A program made the translations under genes and the position numbers. From Bacteroidota bacterium (GTDB lineage: Bacteria; Bacteroidota; Bacteroidia; Chitinophagales; Chitinophagaceae), in contig JAFDXE010000004.1 of NCBI GenBank assembly GCA_018268085.1, forward strand, positions 102,854 to 166,853: a DNA stretch of 64,000 nt, read 5' to 3'. The notes beneath the pieces are model-generated. The model saw only the letters and a list, made by a program, of their open reading frames with translations. It did no database searches and had not been told where the DNA came from. Below are positions 7,169 through 18,400 of this stretch, one piece after another. Numbering within the stretch: the stretch's first letter is position 1; the number at the start of each line of letters is the position of its first letter.

Positions 7169-8569
7169 TCACTTCCCCTTCCCCGCAAAAATAATCTGCA
7201 GTGTGTAAAACATGATCTTAAAATCGAGTGCCAGTGATACGTTTTCAACATACAATAAATCATACGGCATACGTTCTATCATCTCTTCTACCGATGAGGC
7301 ATAGCCGAAGTTTACCATTCCCCAGCTTGTTATGCCTGGTTTCACTTTAAACAGGTAGTTAAATTCCGGATGCCGTGCAACAATCTGGTCTATATAAAAT
7401 TTTCTTTCCGGCCGGGGGCCAACCAGGCTCATTTCTCCCTTGATAATATTCCAGAATTGCGGCAATTCATCCAGTCGCCATTTACGCATTTTCTTTCCCC
7501 ATGATGTGATACGCATATCGTTATCACTGCTCAACTGCGGTCCATTTGCTTCCGCATCCGTTATCATCGACCGGAATTTATACATTATAAACGGCCGCCC
7601 TTTGTAGCCAATGCGTTCCTGTGCAAAAAATACCGGGCCTTTCGACGATAACCGAACCCTAAGCAAAGTGTAAAAAAACAAAGGTGAAACAATTATAAAT
7701 GCTACAATAGAAACAACCAGGTCGATAGCCCTCTTTATATTTTGTTGCCAGGATGGAAGTAAGCCTGAATGAATATCAATCAGCGGCACACCCATTACAT
7801 TATTTGTTTGAAGCGCTCCGCTGATAATGTCAACTGTATCAGGTGTAATTTTAATATTCACCTGTTTATCACTCAGCAACTGTAATATTTTTGTGATCAG
7901 GTCTCTTTCATTTTTTTCTACGGTAATGATAATCTCTTCAATTTGCTCCTGTTCAATAATTTTTGGAATAACAGCTAATCCTTCAAACCGTTTAAGCGGC
8001 AGAGGCGGTTCAATTGCAGCAGTATTGCCTGTACAAACAAAACCCGTGATGCGGTAACCTCCATCGTCTTTAGCACCAATGAAGTTGCTGTAGAATTCTG
8101 AGGCTTTTTTTCCCGAGCCCACCAACAATGCATTAAAATATACATGCTTATTTTTTAATTGCTGTTTGATCACCTGCAGAAAAATCATTCGTATGGTTGC
8201 CGTAAGTAAAAAGAAAGGAACGAGTAATGCATAAAATTCTGCATAATAATCGTAGTTGTTTTCGTGCGGATTTTTAAGAATGAAAAAAAATAGTAAAAAT
8301 ATGCAGCCGATAAAACTAATTACCATTGTTTTGAGTAATTCCGCCAGTCTCGATTTCTGATATAGTGAATTATAGGTTCCTGAAAGAAAATGAAGCGTGA
8401 TCCAGCCAGCGGTATACAAGAACAGCCCGATATAAAATCCGGATGGAACACTAAACCTGTAATGATAAATTTTTGTGCGAAGCCAGTAAAAGATGAGCCA
8501 GGTGCATATGCATACGATGATATCGGAAAAAATGTACCATCTGATATGTATGCGGGGCTGCTTCACCAA
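7169..8569 (-). CDS. Polyprenyl-phosphate sugar-1-phosphate transferase (exopolysaccharide initiating enzyme)
   Basis: This 466-residue membrane protein has four N-terminal helices (about 10-150), a nucleotide-fold-like middle part (ALLVGSGKKASEFYSNF), a fifth helix (LVVSIVAFIIVSPLF), and the C-terminal bacterial sugar transferase domain with FFAQERIGYKGRPF, MYKFRSM, RLDELPQFWNIIKGEMSLVGPRPE. It transfers a sugar phosphate from a nucleotide sugar to undecaprenyl phosphate, starting capsule, exopolysaccharide or O-antigen units at the inner membrane. The start is not ATG: an in-frame stop lies just upstream, and only TTG (8567-8569) or GTG (8564-8566) precede RIHIRWYIFSD. No other polysaccharide genes surround it, so it may act for a cluster elsewhere. 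The preceding gene is a Gfo/Idh oxidoreductase. Confidence 0.9.
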   Translation of the reverse strand: MVKQPRIHIRWYIFSDIIVCICTWLIFYWLRTKIYHYRFSVPSGFYIGLFLYTAGWITLHFLSGTYNSLYQKSRLAELLKTMVISFIGCIFLLFFFILKNPHENNYDYYAEFYALLVPFFLLTATIRMIFLQVIKQQLKNKHVYFNALLVGSGKKASEFYSNFIGAKDDGGYRITGFVCTGNTAAIEPPLPLKRFEGLAVIPKIIEQEQIEEIIITVEKNERDLITKILQLLSDKQVNIKITPDTVDIISGALQTNNVMGVPLIDIHSGLLPSWQQNIKRAIDLVVSIVAFIIVSPLFFYTLLRVRLSSKGPVFFAQERIGYKGRPFIMYKFRSMITDAEANGPQLSSDNDMRITSWGKKMRKWRLDELPQFWNIIKGEMSLVGPRPERKFYIDQIVARHPEFNYLFKVKPGITSWGMVNFGYASSVEEMIERMPYDLLYVENVSLALDFKIMFYTLQIIFAGKGK

Positions 8570-8653
8570 TCAATGAGAAATTAAACCGTTAAGTAAGATG
8601 GTTCATGGCGATGGACATAACTGAGATGCCTGATCGAAAAACCGTATAACCAA

Positions 8654-9622
8654 TTAATGTTGCATAGCACTGATCTTATCCAGTATCAGGTGAGCTACTT
8701 CCATTGCCCGGAATCCATCCAGCACCGTAACCACTGTTTCGGTATTGTTTTCAATTGCATCTTTAAATGCTTCGAGTTCCATTTTAATGGCATTTACTTC
8801 AGGTATAGCCGGGCTGGCAATGGCAATCGTTTTTTTACCGTTATTGGTATCGATATCAAAGGTGAAAACATTTTTATCGCCAGGCGTATTCAGGCGTATA
8901 ATCTCTGTTTTCTTATCCAGGAAATCTATACCGATGTAGGCGTCTTTCTGAAACAGCCTGATCTTCCGCATTTTTTTCATGGAAATGCGGCTACTGGTGA
9001 GATTGGCTACACAGCCATTATCAAATTCAACCCTTACGTTGGCAATGTCCGGGGTGTCGCTCATCACGGCAACACCATTGGCAGAAATATGACTTACATT
9101 GCTTTTCACCAGGCTTAGAATAATATCAATGTCATGAATCATGAGGTCCAGGATCACACTCACATCTGTTCCCCGTGGATTGAATTGAGCCAGGCGATGT
9201 ACTTCAATAAACATCGGCTGCAGGTGGTAATCTTTCGTGGCAAGAAATGCAGGATTAAATCTTTCTACATGCCCAACCTGGAATTTTACATTGGATTCTT
9301 TTGCCAGTTTTAGCAGCGTTCTTGCTTCATCCATCGTATTGGCCAATGGCTTTTCAACAAAAACGTGTTTGCCTTTGCGCAGTGCGGCGTCACATAAAGT
9401 AAAATGGTGAATGGTAGGTGCCACGATATCAACCGCATCACAGGCATCTATCAATTCCTGTGCATCAGTAAATCGTTTAATGTGATATTTATCTTCAACG
9501 GCTTTAGCGTTATGATCATCGGGATCAAAAAAGCCTACCAGTTCTACGCCGGGAATTTCGAGCCAGTTATTGAGATGGAATTTTCCAAGATGACCTGTAC
9601 CGAATACAGCAATTTTAAGCAT
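8654..9622 (-). CDS. Gfo/Idh/MocA family oxidoreductase
   Basis: The protein has 322 residues from ATG at 9620-9622; the upstream TTG is not needed. The Rossmann motif AVFGTGHLGKFH is at the N-terminus. It is followed by DAVDIVAPTIHHF and the conserved EKPLANT (lysine of the family signature), then VGHVERFNPAF and a C-terminal substrate-binding sheet. Enzymes of this family use NAD(P) to oxidise or reduce sugars, often nucleotide sugars. Its place between accA and the sugar transferase suggests a role in making an activated sugar. The exact substrate cannot be read from the sequence. Confidence 0.88.
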   Translation of the reverse strand: MLKIAVFGTGHLGKFHLNNWLEIPGVELVGFFDPDDHNAKAVEDKYHIKRFTDAQELIDACDAVDIVAPTIHHFTLCDAALRKGKHVFVEKPLANTMDEARTLLKLAKESNVKFQVGHVERFNPAFLATKDYHLQPMFIEVHRLAQFNPRGTDVSVILDLMIHDIDIILSLVKSNVSHISANGVAVMSDTPDIANVRVEFDNGCVANLTSSRISMKKMRKIRLFQKDAYIGIDFLDKKTEIIRLNTPGDKNVFTFDIDTNNGKKTIAIASPAIPEVNAIKMELEAFKDAIENNTETVVTVLDGFRAMEVAHLILDKISAMQH

Positions 9623-9676
9623 CAGCAATATTTTTTCCGGCTTCTATGCCGTGTTCTTAAGCGATCGTACTATTTA

Positions 9677-10648
9677 TTAAATTTCTTCCCAGAATCCCAT
9701 CCCGCCGAATTTTTGTATGCGTTGGTTAATTCTTTCCTGTGCCGGAATTGCCTGCAAATTTTTTATGGTGGGAATAAGATAATTTTTAAGAATGGCAGCG
9801 GCTTCATCATAGTCCCAATGAGCACCACCCAAAGGTTCTGGTATTACATCATCTACCAGTCCGAAGCCGAGCATATCCTTACCGGTTAGACGCAGTTGTT
9901 CTGCAGCCGTTTCCTTTTTATCCCAGCTCCTCCACAAAATACTGCTGCAACTTTCCGGAGAGATTACGGTGTACCAGGTGTTTTCCATCATCACTACTTT
10001 GTCGCCCACACCAATTCCGAGTGCACCACCGCTGGCCCCCTCGCCGATAATAACGCAGATCACGGGAACTTTCAGGCTGATCATTTCATATATATTCCTG
10101 GCGATGGCTTCCCCCTGGCCGCGTTCTTCCGCTTCAAGTCCTGGATAAGCGCCGGGTGTATCTATTAATGTGATGATAGGTTTGTTGAATTTTTCCGCCA
10201 GTTTCATCAGGCGGAGAGCTTTGCGGTAGCCTTCAGGGTTGGCCATTCCGAAATTACGCAATTGGCGGGTTTTGGTATTGTTGCCTTTCTGCTGGCCGAT
10301 CATCATTACCGTTTGATCACCAAGTTGGGCAAATCCTCCAACCATTGCCTTATCATCTCTCACATTTCGGTCGCCGTGAAGTTCAATAAAATTGGTACAC
10401 ATTTTTTCTATATACTTCAGCGTATAGGGCCGGTCGGGATGGCGGCTGAGCTGCACTCTGTGCCACGGAGTAAGCGTGTCGGTGATATGTTTTTTTGTTT
10501 CAACTATTCTTTGTTCGAGGGCGGAGATGGCTCCCGACATATCTGTTTTGGATTTTTCCTGGGTTGATTTCAGTTGTTCTACCTGGTCGTATAATTCTTT
10601 GATAGGTTTTTCGAAATCGAGGAATTGCCTGTTTGCTAGCTGGGGCAT
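9677..10648 (-). CDS. accA: Acetyl-CoA carboxylase carboxyltransferase subunit alpha
   Basis: The 323-residue protein has the full carboxyltransferase alpha pattern: coiled N-terminus ([18 protein letters not shown]), [30 protein letters not shown], the GQQKGNN loop, [41 protein letters not shown] and a C-terminal segment ending GFWEEI. With AccD it moves the carboxyl group from carboxybiotin to acetyl-CoA to give malonyl-CoA for fatty acid synthesis. It starts the minus-strand run accA, Gfo/Idh, sugar transferase with gaps of about 50-90 bp. The length is normal for the family. Confidence 0.97.
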   Translation of the reverse strand: MPQLANRQFLDFEKPIKELYDQVEQLKSTQEKSKTDMSGAISALEQRIVETKKHITDTLTPWHRVQLSRHPDRPYTLKYIEKMCTNFIELHGDRNVRDDKAMVGGFAQLGDQTVMMIGQQKGNNTKTRQLRNFGMANPEGYRKALRLMKLAEKFNKPIITLIDTPGAYPGLEAEERGQGEAIARNIYEMISLKVPVICVIIGEGASGGALGIGVGDKVVMMENTWYTVISPESCSSILWRSWDKKETAAEQLRLTGKDMLGFGLVDDVIPEPLGGAHWDYDEAAAILKNYLIPTIKNLQAIPAQERINQRIQKFGGMGFWEEI

Positions 10649-10727
10649 GTGGTTTATATTACGATTAAATTGATAGTAACTGTAAGTTAGTTTGTAAAAG
10701 TAGTGGTTGTATCTTTTTTTTAAAAGT

Positions 10728-10759
10728 TTTGTTCAAAAAAAATAAACACCCTATCTTCG
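10728..10759 (+). promoter_or_regulatory. Promoter of tRNA-Asp (TTTG / TATCTTCG)
   Basis: A -33 element TTTG (10728-10731) and a -7 element TATCTTCG (10752-10759; one mismatch to TAnnTTTG) are separated by 20 bp, the Bacteroidota sigma factor layout. They lie about 60 bp before the mature 5' end of tRNA-Asp and point toward it. Confidence 0.6.
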
Positions 10760-10818
10760 CCGTCCCTAAAAACTGATTGAGAATTGAGAAATCCAATTTA
10801 AAGTCCTGGGACTTCAAA

Positions 10819-10892
10819 GGATCGGTAGTTCAGTTGGTTAGAATGCCGCCCTGTCACGGCGGAGGTCGCGGGTTCGAGTCCCGTCCGGTCCG
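10819..10892 (+). tRNA. tRNA-Asp (anticodon GTC)
   Basis: The cloverleaf is complete. The acceptor stem GGATCGG pairs with CCGGTCC (one G-T wobble). The anticodon loop is ctGTCac in the stem GCCGC/GCGGT-type arm, and the T arm contains GGTTCGAGTCC. Discriminator G at 10892 is the expected Asp identity base. CCA is not encoded. It is a single tRNA with its own promoter and terminator. Confidence 0.97.
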
Positions 10893-10918
10893 CAAATAGC
10901 TTTCTACAGAAAGTAAAA

Positions 10919-10952
10919 GCCACTTAAAATGCATGTTTTAAGTGGCTTTTTT
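10919..10952 (+). terminator. Intrinsic terminator of tRNA-Asp
   Basis: An 11-bp perfect stem (GCCACTTAAAA / TTTTAAGTGGC) with loop TGCATG is followed by TTTTTT on the plus strand. It begins 26 bp after the tRNA. Confidence 0.9.
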
Positions 10953-11107
10953 GCTTGTATACCGGTTATTGTGGATCAGAATATATTAATATGCAGGTGA
11001 ACAATTCGGTTACCAAATCATTCAATTATTTTTAGTAACTGAATGGAATATAATCAGGATTACTTTTTTTCATTTCATATAATTCAAAACCAAAGTAATG
11101 GAAAAGG

Positions 11108-11305
11108 TTATTTATAACAATATCCACACGCTTTTCGCTTCAGTATAACTTTCGCAGAATCCAGGCCAATTAGATAAATGTCAGTTGAACATGCATACAA
11201 TCCCCTACAATATTTCGTATTATGATATGCATGGGAATAAGGTCCCTTGCATATATAAACTTTATCCTGCCTTTCAATAAAAAAATAAAGGATGCAAAAT
11301 AACAA
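11108..11305 (-). CDS. Small secreted or membrane-anchored Cys/His-rich protein
   Basis: The frame encodes 65 residues or slightly more. The core is VYICKGPYSHAYHN, CRGLYAC and a C-terminal GYCYK, spaced as in a small Bacteroidota family with a YH-x-C-x-GL-x-C ... C-x2-C layout that probably binds a metal. The N-terminus is hydrophobic and looks like a signal peptide (ALLLFCILYFF). There is no ATG. The likely ancestral start position at 11315-11317 reads ATA (ATA AAA GCT CTT TTG), and the first usable start is TTG at 11303-11305. The gene is either weakly translated, started from an unusual codon, or decayed. It stands alone between tRNA-Asp and the PorP/SprF gene. The function is unknown. 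Confidence 0.55.
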   Translation of the reverse strand: MLFCILYFFIERQDKVYICKGPYSHAYHNTKYCRGLYACSTDIYLIGLDSAKVILKRKACGYCYK

Positions 11306-11370
11306 AAGAGCTTTTATTATATTTTCTCACATTACTTCCCTGAACTTTTTTGCAACATTTCAACAGATTA

Positions 11371-12408
11371 CTAAAAATGAACTGGGCATCTGTAACTGTT
11401 CCGTGAGGTATTGTGGATATTCAGGTAACTGTGATAAGACATGGAAGCTTCAAAACCTCCCATTGATTGCGATGCCGTTTTTAACTTCGATGTATTCACA
11501 TCATACGTAAACCCGATGGCAAACTTAAAAATATCCAACTTTATAACGGGTATAATGGCATCATTCCACCGCAAAAAAGATCCAATAGAAATACTTGTAG
11601 TTTCCTCATCGGCATTTTCAACAAGATCATGTTTAAACATAAATCCTCCCTGTGCCTGGTTATTACCACCCTGTTTGAAAAAATCGGCATAGATGATGAA
11701 CTTATCTGCATCACTTGTAGGTGCTGCCAGTCCTGCACTAAGCATCCATTTCACATTCAATTTCCCTTCATCTCCTGCTGAAAAAATTTCCTTGATATTA
11801 GCTTTCGGTTGGTTTACATGAAAGGCAGACAGACCGGCATAGTATTTAATATCATTAGCAAATGAACTGCTATACACCACTCCTGCAGAAAGATCGAAGT
11901 AATTTTTATCGGTATTGGAAAATACATCCTGTGTGGGATTTGAAGGATCATATTGTCCGTTTACATACTGATCATCAAATTTTAATTTCGACACATTAAA
12001 ATGTTGAAACCCTGCGCCGGGCATAACACCAATGGATAAATACGCATCTTTTTCATCGCTCATCGATTTGTGATAAGCAAATACAGGTAATACCTGGAAT
12101 TTCCCAAACCTGGAATCGCCAGCCTGGTCATTAGTTAACTGCAAACCGAAAGAAACAAAATTATCGGTATTCCTGGGCCAGGCTAACTTGGTTTCAAACC
12201 CCAATGCTTCAGATACATACGGCACTGTTACACTCGACCACTGATTACGATATGCTCCGGTTACCCTTATATCTCCCTTATAAGAAAATGACAACGCCGG
12301 GTTTCTTAACAAAGGCACTTCATAAAACTGAGAAAAATTAAGATCCTGCCCAATTGATCGTAGGCCGATTATTGTCAGGACAAATAGTATAGTGCTAAAC
12401 CTTTTCAT
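11371..12408 (-). CDS. PorP/SprF family T9SS outer membrane protein
   Basis: The 345-residue protein has a signal peptide ending near LRSIGQ and the family hallmark DLNFSQFYEVPLLRNPAL directly after it. A beta-barrel pattern follows with alternating hydrophobic strands and IGVMPGAGFQ. PorP/SprF proteins work with secreted proteins that carry a type B T9SS C-terminal domain; in Flavobacterium SprF is needed to place the adhesin SprB on the cell surface. It lies 10 bp downstream of such a giant protein gene and is almost certainly co-transcribed as its dedicated partner. The C-terminus (YRCPVHF) is close to the usual CPRF-like ending. Confidence 0.93.
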   Translation of the reverse strand: MKRFSTILFVLTIIGLRSIGQDLNFSQFYEVPLLRNPALSFSYKGDIRVTGAYRNQWSSVTVPYVSEALGFETKLAWPRNTDNFVSFGLQLTNDQAGDSRFGKFQVLPVFAYHKSMSDEKDAYLSIGVMPGAGFQHFNVSKLKFDDQYVNGQYDPSNPTQDVFSNTDKNYFDLSAGVVYSSSFANDIKYYAGLSAFHVNQPKANIKEIFSAGDEGKLNVKWMLSAGLAAPTSDADKFIIYADFFKQGGNNQAQGGFMFKHDLVENADEETTSISIGSFLRWNDAIIPVIKLDIFKFAIGFTYDVNTSKLKTASQSMGGFEASMSYHSYLNIHNTSRNSYRCPVHF

Positions 12409-12418
12409 AAATAACTTT

Positions 12419-15400
12419 TTACTTGATAATCGTTACGTTCCCTTTATATTCATACGGAGTTCCATTCTCACAGATAACACCGGCAGTGTATACAAACACG
12501 CCTGGAGGACTGAATTTTCCTTTTATTTTTCCATCCCATCCATACGTCGGATTGTTTGGCGGAAAGTTGTTCCTTTCAAAAACAACCTCACCCCATCTGT
12601 TGAATATCCTGAAATACTGAACGGATACTATCCCCTTCCCTCTTACCATTAGCACATCATTCTTACCATCACTGTTAGGAGTAAACGCATTTGGAATAAA
12701 TACCTGTGCATCCAGGCAAAATACTTTGATACGAATATCATCTGTTGCTGAACAGCCATATGCAGTTGTACCGGTTACTTTATAGGTAATATCATGCTTC
12801 ACTTCTGCAATGGGAATATTACAATCGCTGCAACTCAGATCTGTTGCCGGTTCCCACAACCATTGTGTTATCGGGCCATTGGTAATAACAGATGTCAATG
12901 GATGCATGGTTCCGGTTGCCAGCGTAAGATCGGGACCAAGGTCTATACTTGGGTATTGTCCTACAGCAACCAATACGTAAGCAGTATCAGTAAAACAATT
13001 ATATCCGTCATAACCGACCACTCTGTACCGGATAGTAGTTGTTGGACTGGCAACAGGATTCGGTATGCTGGTATTGTTCAAACCGGTAGGTGGCGACCAC
13101 TGGTAACTTGTTCCGCCGCTAACCAGTAAATTAGCTGATTGACCAATACAGATACTATCGTCTGGCGAAACAGAAAGATGCAAAGGCTGAATTACTGTAA
13201 TTACAGTGGTATCATAGCCTGAGCAGCCGAAACTATTTGTTCCGGATACGATGTATGGTGTAGTAATAGAAGGTGTAGCAATCGGGTTCGGACAGTTAGT
13301 ACAACTCAACCCCTGCACAGGCGTCCATTGTAATGGGGATGGGCCAGTAGCTGTTAATTGTGCAGAACCGCCAAGGCAAAGCGTCAAATCACCACTGGAA
13401 TGAACAACCGGTACCGGATTAATAACAATTGAATGATATGTTGTATCTCTACATCCGTTAACCGTTCCCGTTATTAACTGCAGGGAATAATTTCCCGCTG
13501 TTTCAAATTGATAAGAGAAAATACTATTATCACCTGTTGCTCCGTTCGACAATGTCCAGTGTGTAATATTCAAAGGATCTGTAGATTGTATGTTGCTTTG
13601 AAAATTCACTATATCATGAACACATCCTGTTGCCGGTCCTGTAATTGAAGACACAGGAATGTTATTGATGTGTAAGTTCAATTGTTTATACACCGTGTCC
13701 TTACAGCCGCTAATACCAGTTACTATCATCATAATAGTATACGGTCCGGAAACTGTGTATTGATGGTTAACAATATTGCCTGTTCCGTTATTGCCGTCAC
13801 CAAAATCCCATTCTACTGATGCTTCACCAAAGAACACATGGGAAGTGTCTGTAAATAGTATATTGCTGTATCCGCAATATTGTTGTTCCGTAATATTAAA
13901 TCCGGCATCGGTTTTATCTACTTTAATGGTATCTGGTCCGTTACTGGTAAAATCACAACCTGTACTTTGCAGTGTTACAGATGGTATATATGTTCCAGGA
14001 TTATTGTACGTATGATAAACAACCAACTGGTTAGTTGAAAGCGTGTTCCCGTCACCGAAATTCCAAACCAGGTTGTTTGTTCCTGTTGCAACCGCTTCAA
14101 ACCTTACAGGGTCAGGATAACAAACAAAACCCCCGGTATACAATAATGAGCCGCTGGGCCCTGTAATGGTTACAACCTGCATATTGTTGTACACACAACC
14201 TCCGGGTGCTGTAACAGTGGAAGTGACGGTATAAGTTCCGGGAGTGGTATAAGTATGCAATACACTGTCTCCTGTAGCCCCATTACCATCTCCAAAATCC
14301 CAAGTTGAACTTACAGATGGTATATCATGATTTACAAAAGTGATGGTAAAAGGAACACAATTGCCTGTGTTTGCAGATAAACTGATATTACCCGGCAATG
14401 TCGACGAAACCTGTATGCTGGCATGTGTGCTATCTATACAGGATGAGCCATCGGGATTATTATGATAGCTGATGAGCGTAACTGTAAACAACCCCGGGTT
14501 TGTATAGGTATGAGCAGGATTTTCCAATGATGACAGAGCGCCGTCCCCAAAATGCCACTCCCACGCATTGGAGCTATCAGATTGATTTGTAAATTGAATT
14601 GTCTGCCCTATACAACTGTTTAACTGGCTGGCAATAAATGATGCGACCGGTGTAGGATAAACAGTGATGTACTTTATAGCAATCGTGTCTGTACAGTTGT
14701 TAAATGCATGTACCGAAACAGAATACACACCCGGATCAGTAAAAGTGTGATACACAGTATCTATATTGTCGGTAGTTGTTTGGCTGTTTCCATCACCAAA
14801 ATTCCAGTTAAATAAACTTCCACCTGTTGTGTTATTAATGAATGCCACTGTGTGAGGCGCACAACCCGCTGCATCCGTACCATTAAATGAGTAATTCAGA
14901 TGAATATTATTGGGAGCAGCAATAATATTATACATAATTGAATCGGCTCCACATTCATTCACAGCCAGTAATTGTACATGAAATGTATCTACTACTCCGG
15001 TATGAAATACATGAGTAAAAGTATCGCTTGAGTTAGTAGTAACAATTGTTCCATCATCAAAATTCCAGGTGTAAGTATTGTTGTTTCCACCCGATGTATT
15101 GGTAAATAATACACTCATAGGCGAACAGCCATTAGTTGAAGACGGCGTATAAAGTGCCCTTGGCTTAGATTTTACCCTAACTGAATCACTGAAAATTAGT
15201 GTATCGCATATTGACAGTACTTTCAGTTTTATTACATACACTGTATCATTATAAGTAGGATTAGATTGAAATACTATTGTGCCAGGTTGTGCCAATGTAG
15301 ATGTAGTGCTGTTACCAAAATCCCACGCATAATTAAACAACCCGATATTCGGTGTAGTATTAGTGAAGGTCACGCTTAATGGTCCACAACCTACACTATC

Positions 15401-18400
15401 ACTCATCGTAAAGGAAGGATGTGGAAGATTGTAAGTATAAAAATTCCTGCTGATGCTGTCATTCCTGCAACCAAACAATGATATTGCTTTTAATTTGATA
15501 GTTACTACATCGTTTTCATTAATGATAGTATAGCCAGGAAAAACGGGGCCGGTCCCTATCAGCACACCATTGGCGTACCATTCATAATCACTGTTATTTG
15601 CCGGGAATAGTTGGAGATTAATGATAGCAGGTGTTAACTGGAACTGGGGACAACCAATTGTATCTGTTGGATCAAAAAAAGCTTTAGCATCAGGATGCGT
15701 TATAACTTCTATCGCTGTTCTTGGCCCTTCACATCCTAAAGCTGTTGTCTGGCTTACATAATAAAATACAGAACCGGCAACGGTCGTAACAGGTACAGGC
15801 GCTGTAGCCAAGGCCGTTCCTCCTGCAGAAGTTGCATACCAATTCAGGGTGTTATTTGGATCATTGCTGGCAGTAAGTGCCGTTGCTGTTTCATTGATGC
15901 AATAACTTACGGGGCTTGGCGCAACAGGTAAATTTCCCAACGGATTTATTACCACCAATACCGAATCATTCAGTGAAGTACAGTTATTTACTGTTATATG
16001 AACATAGTACATTCCTGCGTTAGAAGTAATGGTATTACTGATAGAGGGGTTTTGAAGGTTACTGCTAAAGCTGTTCGGACCAGTCCAGGAATACGTTATT
16101 GTACCGGTTGCACTACTGCTTGCTGAAAGCGTAAGCGTTGCCCCAAGACAAATGGCGCTGTTACTCCCTGCCAGGGGCGGAGCTGGTGGATTTGGATCGC
16201 TCAGCGTATAAGGTCCGACAATGTTCGAAGGGCATCCAGCTATAGACACTTGTATGTTATCATACACACCTGCTACCAGATTTGAAATAATTACCTGCCC
16301 CGTACCATTAGCTGTAATGGTTGCAGACTGAGGATTTCCATCCTGGAGATAAGCTACAGAATAAGTGTTTCCTGATGACAGTCCATTTAAAGTTATTGAA
16401 CCAGTTGCTGATGAACAACTGGATGGATTGACTGATGTTGCATTTATTATTTGTGGAGTTGTATTTACAACTACAACGGTGGTAGCAGTTTGCGAAACAC
16501 AATTACCTGTTTGAGCGATTGCAGTTACCGAATATGTACCTGCCGCCTGCACAGTTACATTATTGATTGAAGGATTTTGCTGGCTACTGCTGAATACATT
16601 TGGCCCTGTCCAGGTGAAAGTAACTGCGCCCGTAAATGTTGTTGATGCCGACAAGTTTAATGTATTACCGGTACAAACCGGTCCATCGTTAGAAGCAACC
16701 GGCATTGCAGGTGTTTCATTTACAACCAGGGTTGTGGTGGCTGTTGCAGAACTACAACCATTTACAACTACATAGAGTGAATATACTCCGGCATTGCTCA
16801 ATGCTACAGGTGTTAATACAGGATTTTGCTGTCCACTGCTATAACTTCCCGGTCCGCTCCAGTTGTACGTAGCACCTACAGGTGCTGCCGAGGAAGACAG
16901 GGTTACAGATCCGCCACTACATACAGGTCCGCCGTTACTAACCACCGGAGTAGGTGGCGGCGTAGGATCCTGCAATACATAAGGCCCAAACTGGTTGGAA
17001 GAACAACCGTTTAATTCAACGTAGATATTGTCATAAGTTCCGGCAGCGAGGTTTGACAAAACGAGATTACCAGAACCATCTGCGGTAGCTAATTGCGTTT
17101 GTGGGCTAACGTTATATGTATAGTGTATGGTAAAATTCTGAGATGGCGTTAGTCCGGTTAAAGTTATGTAGCCTGTTGAAGAGGAACAGGTAGATGGATT
17201 GGTTGCAGTAGCATTATTGATATGTGGTGTTGGATTCACAGTAACCGCTACTGTTGCCTGAGGCGACGCACAGGATCCAGTTGTAGCGGTAATAGTTAAA
17301 GAATAAGTTCCGCTGGCGGCAACAGTTACATTTGGAATAGAAGGATTCGCCTGGTTACTACTGAAGCTATTAGGGCCTGTCCACGAATATGTTAACGCAC
17401 CGGGAAAACCTGTATTGGAAGTAAGGTTTAAGTTATCACCAGTACATATCGGGCTATTACTTCCGAGCACAGGCAGAGCAGGTGTTGGATTTACCGTAAC
17501 AGCAACCGATGCCGGTAATGATGTACAGCCACTAATCGTTGCCGTTACAAAATAAGTTCCACCGGCTGCAACAGTTGCATTGCTAACCGATGCATTCTGG
17601 CCAACACTGGCAAATCCATTAGGTCCGGTCCATTGATAGGTTACAGTTCCCGGAGACGTAGTAGATGCGGAAAGATTTAACGTAGCTCCTGCACATATCG
17701 GGCTATTACCCGATGTAGTAGGCGTAGCGGGTGTGGAAGGATCCGATAAAGTTACCGGCCCCTGGTCATTAGATGAGCAGCCAAGAGAGGTTACATGAAT
17801 ATTATCATACAAGCCTGCCGCGAGATTTGGTATAACAATACTACCTGATGCATTTGCAGTAAGATTAATTGTTTGTGGACTACCATTAAATGTGTAGTTG
17901 ACCGTATATGCAATAGAAGCGGATAAACCGGTTAAAGTAATAGATCCGGAATTTGTTCCACATGTAGTTGGATTGACATGGCTTATTCCCGAAATATTTG
18001 GGCTGGGGTTTACATTCACAACAATCATTTCCCTTGGGCCTTCACAGGATGTTGATGAATTTACCTGGCTTACGTAATAAGAAAAATTTCCGGTAGCCGT
18101 TGTAACCGGGATTGGCGCAGTTGAACTTCCCGTACCGCCGGCAGCACTTGTATACCATAAAAGAGAATTGCCAGCACTCGCAGTAGCAGAAAGCGCCGTA
18201 GCTGTCGCATTCTGGCAGTAGTTTACCGGACTTACTACAACCGGCAAAGAAGGCAGGGGATTTACCGTTATATTAAACGAAGCGGTTCCGGAACAGCCAT
18301 TCAGGCTAGTCGTTACCGTTATTGTAGCCGTAATCGGTACACCTGATGAATTTTGGGTAGTGAAAACAGGAATTGTATTTGAGCTTCCACTGGCAGCAAG

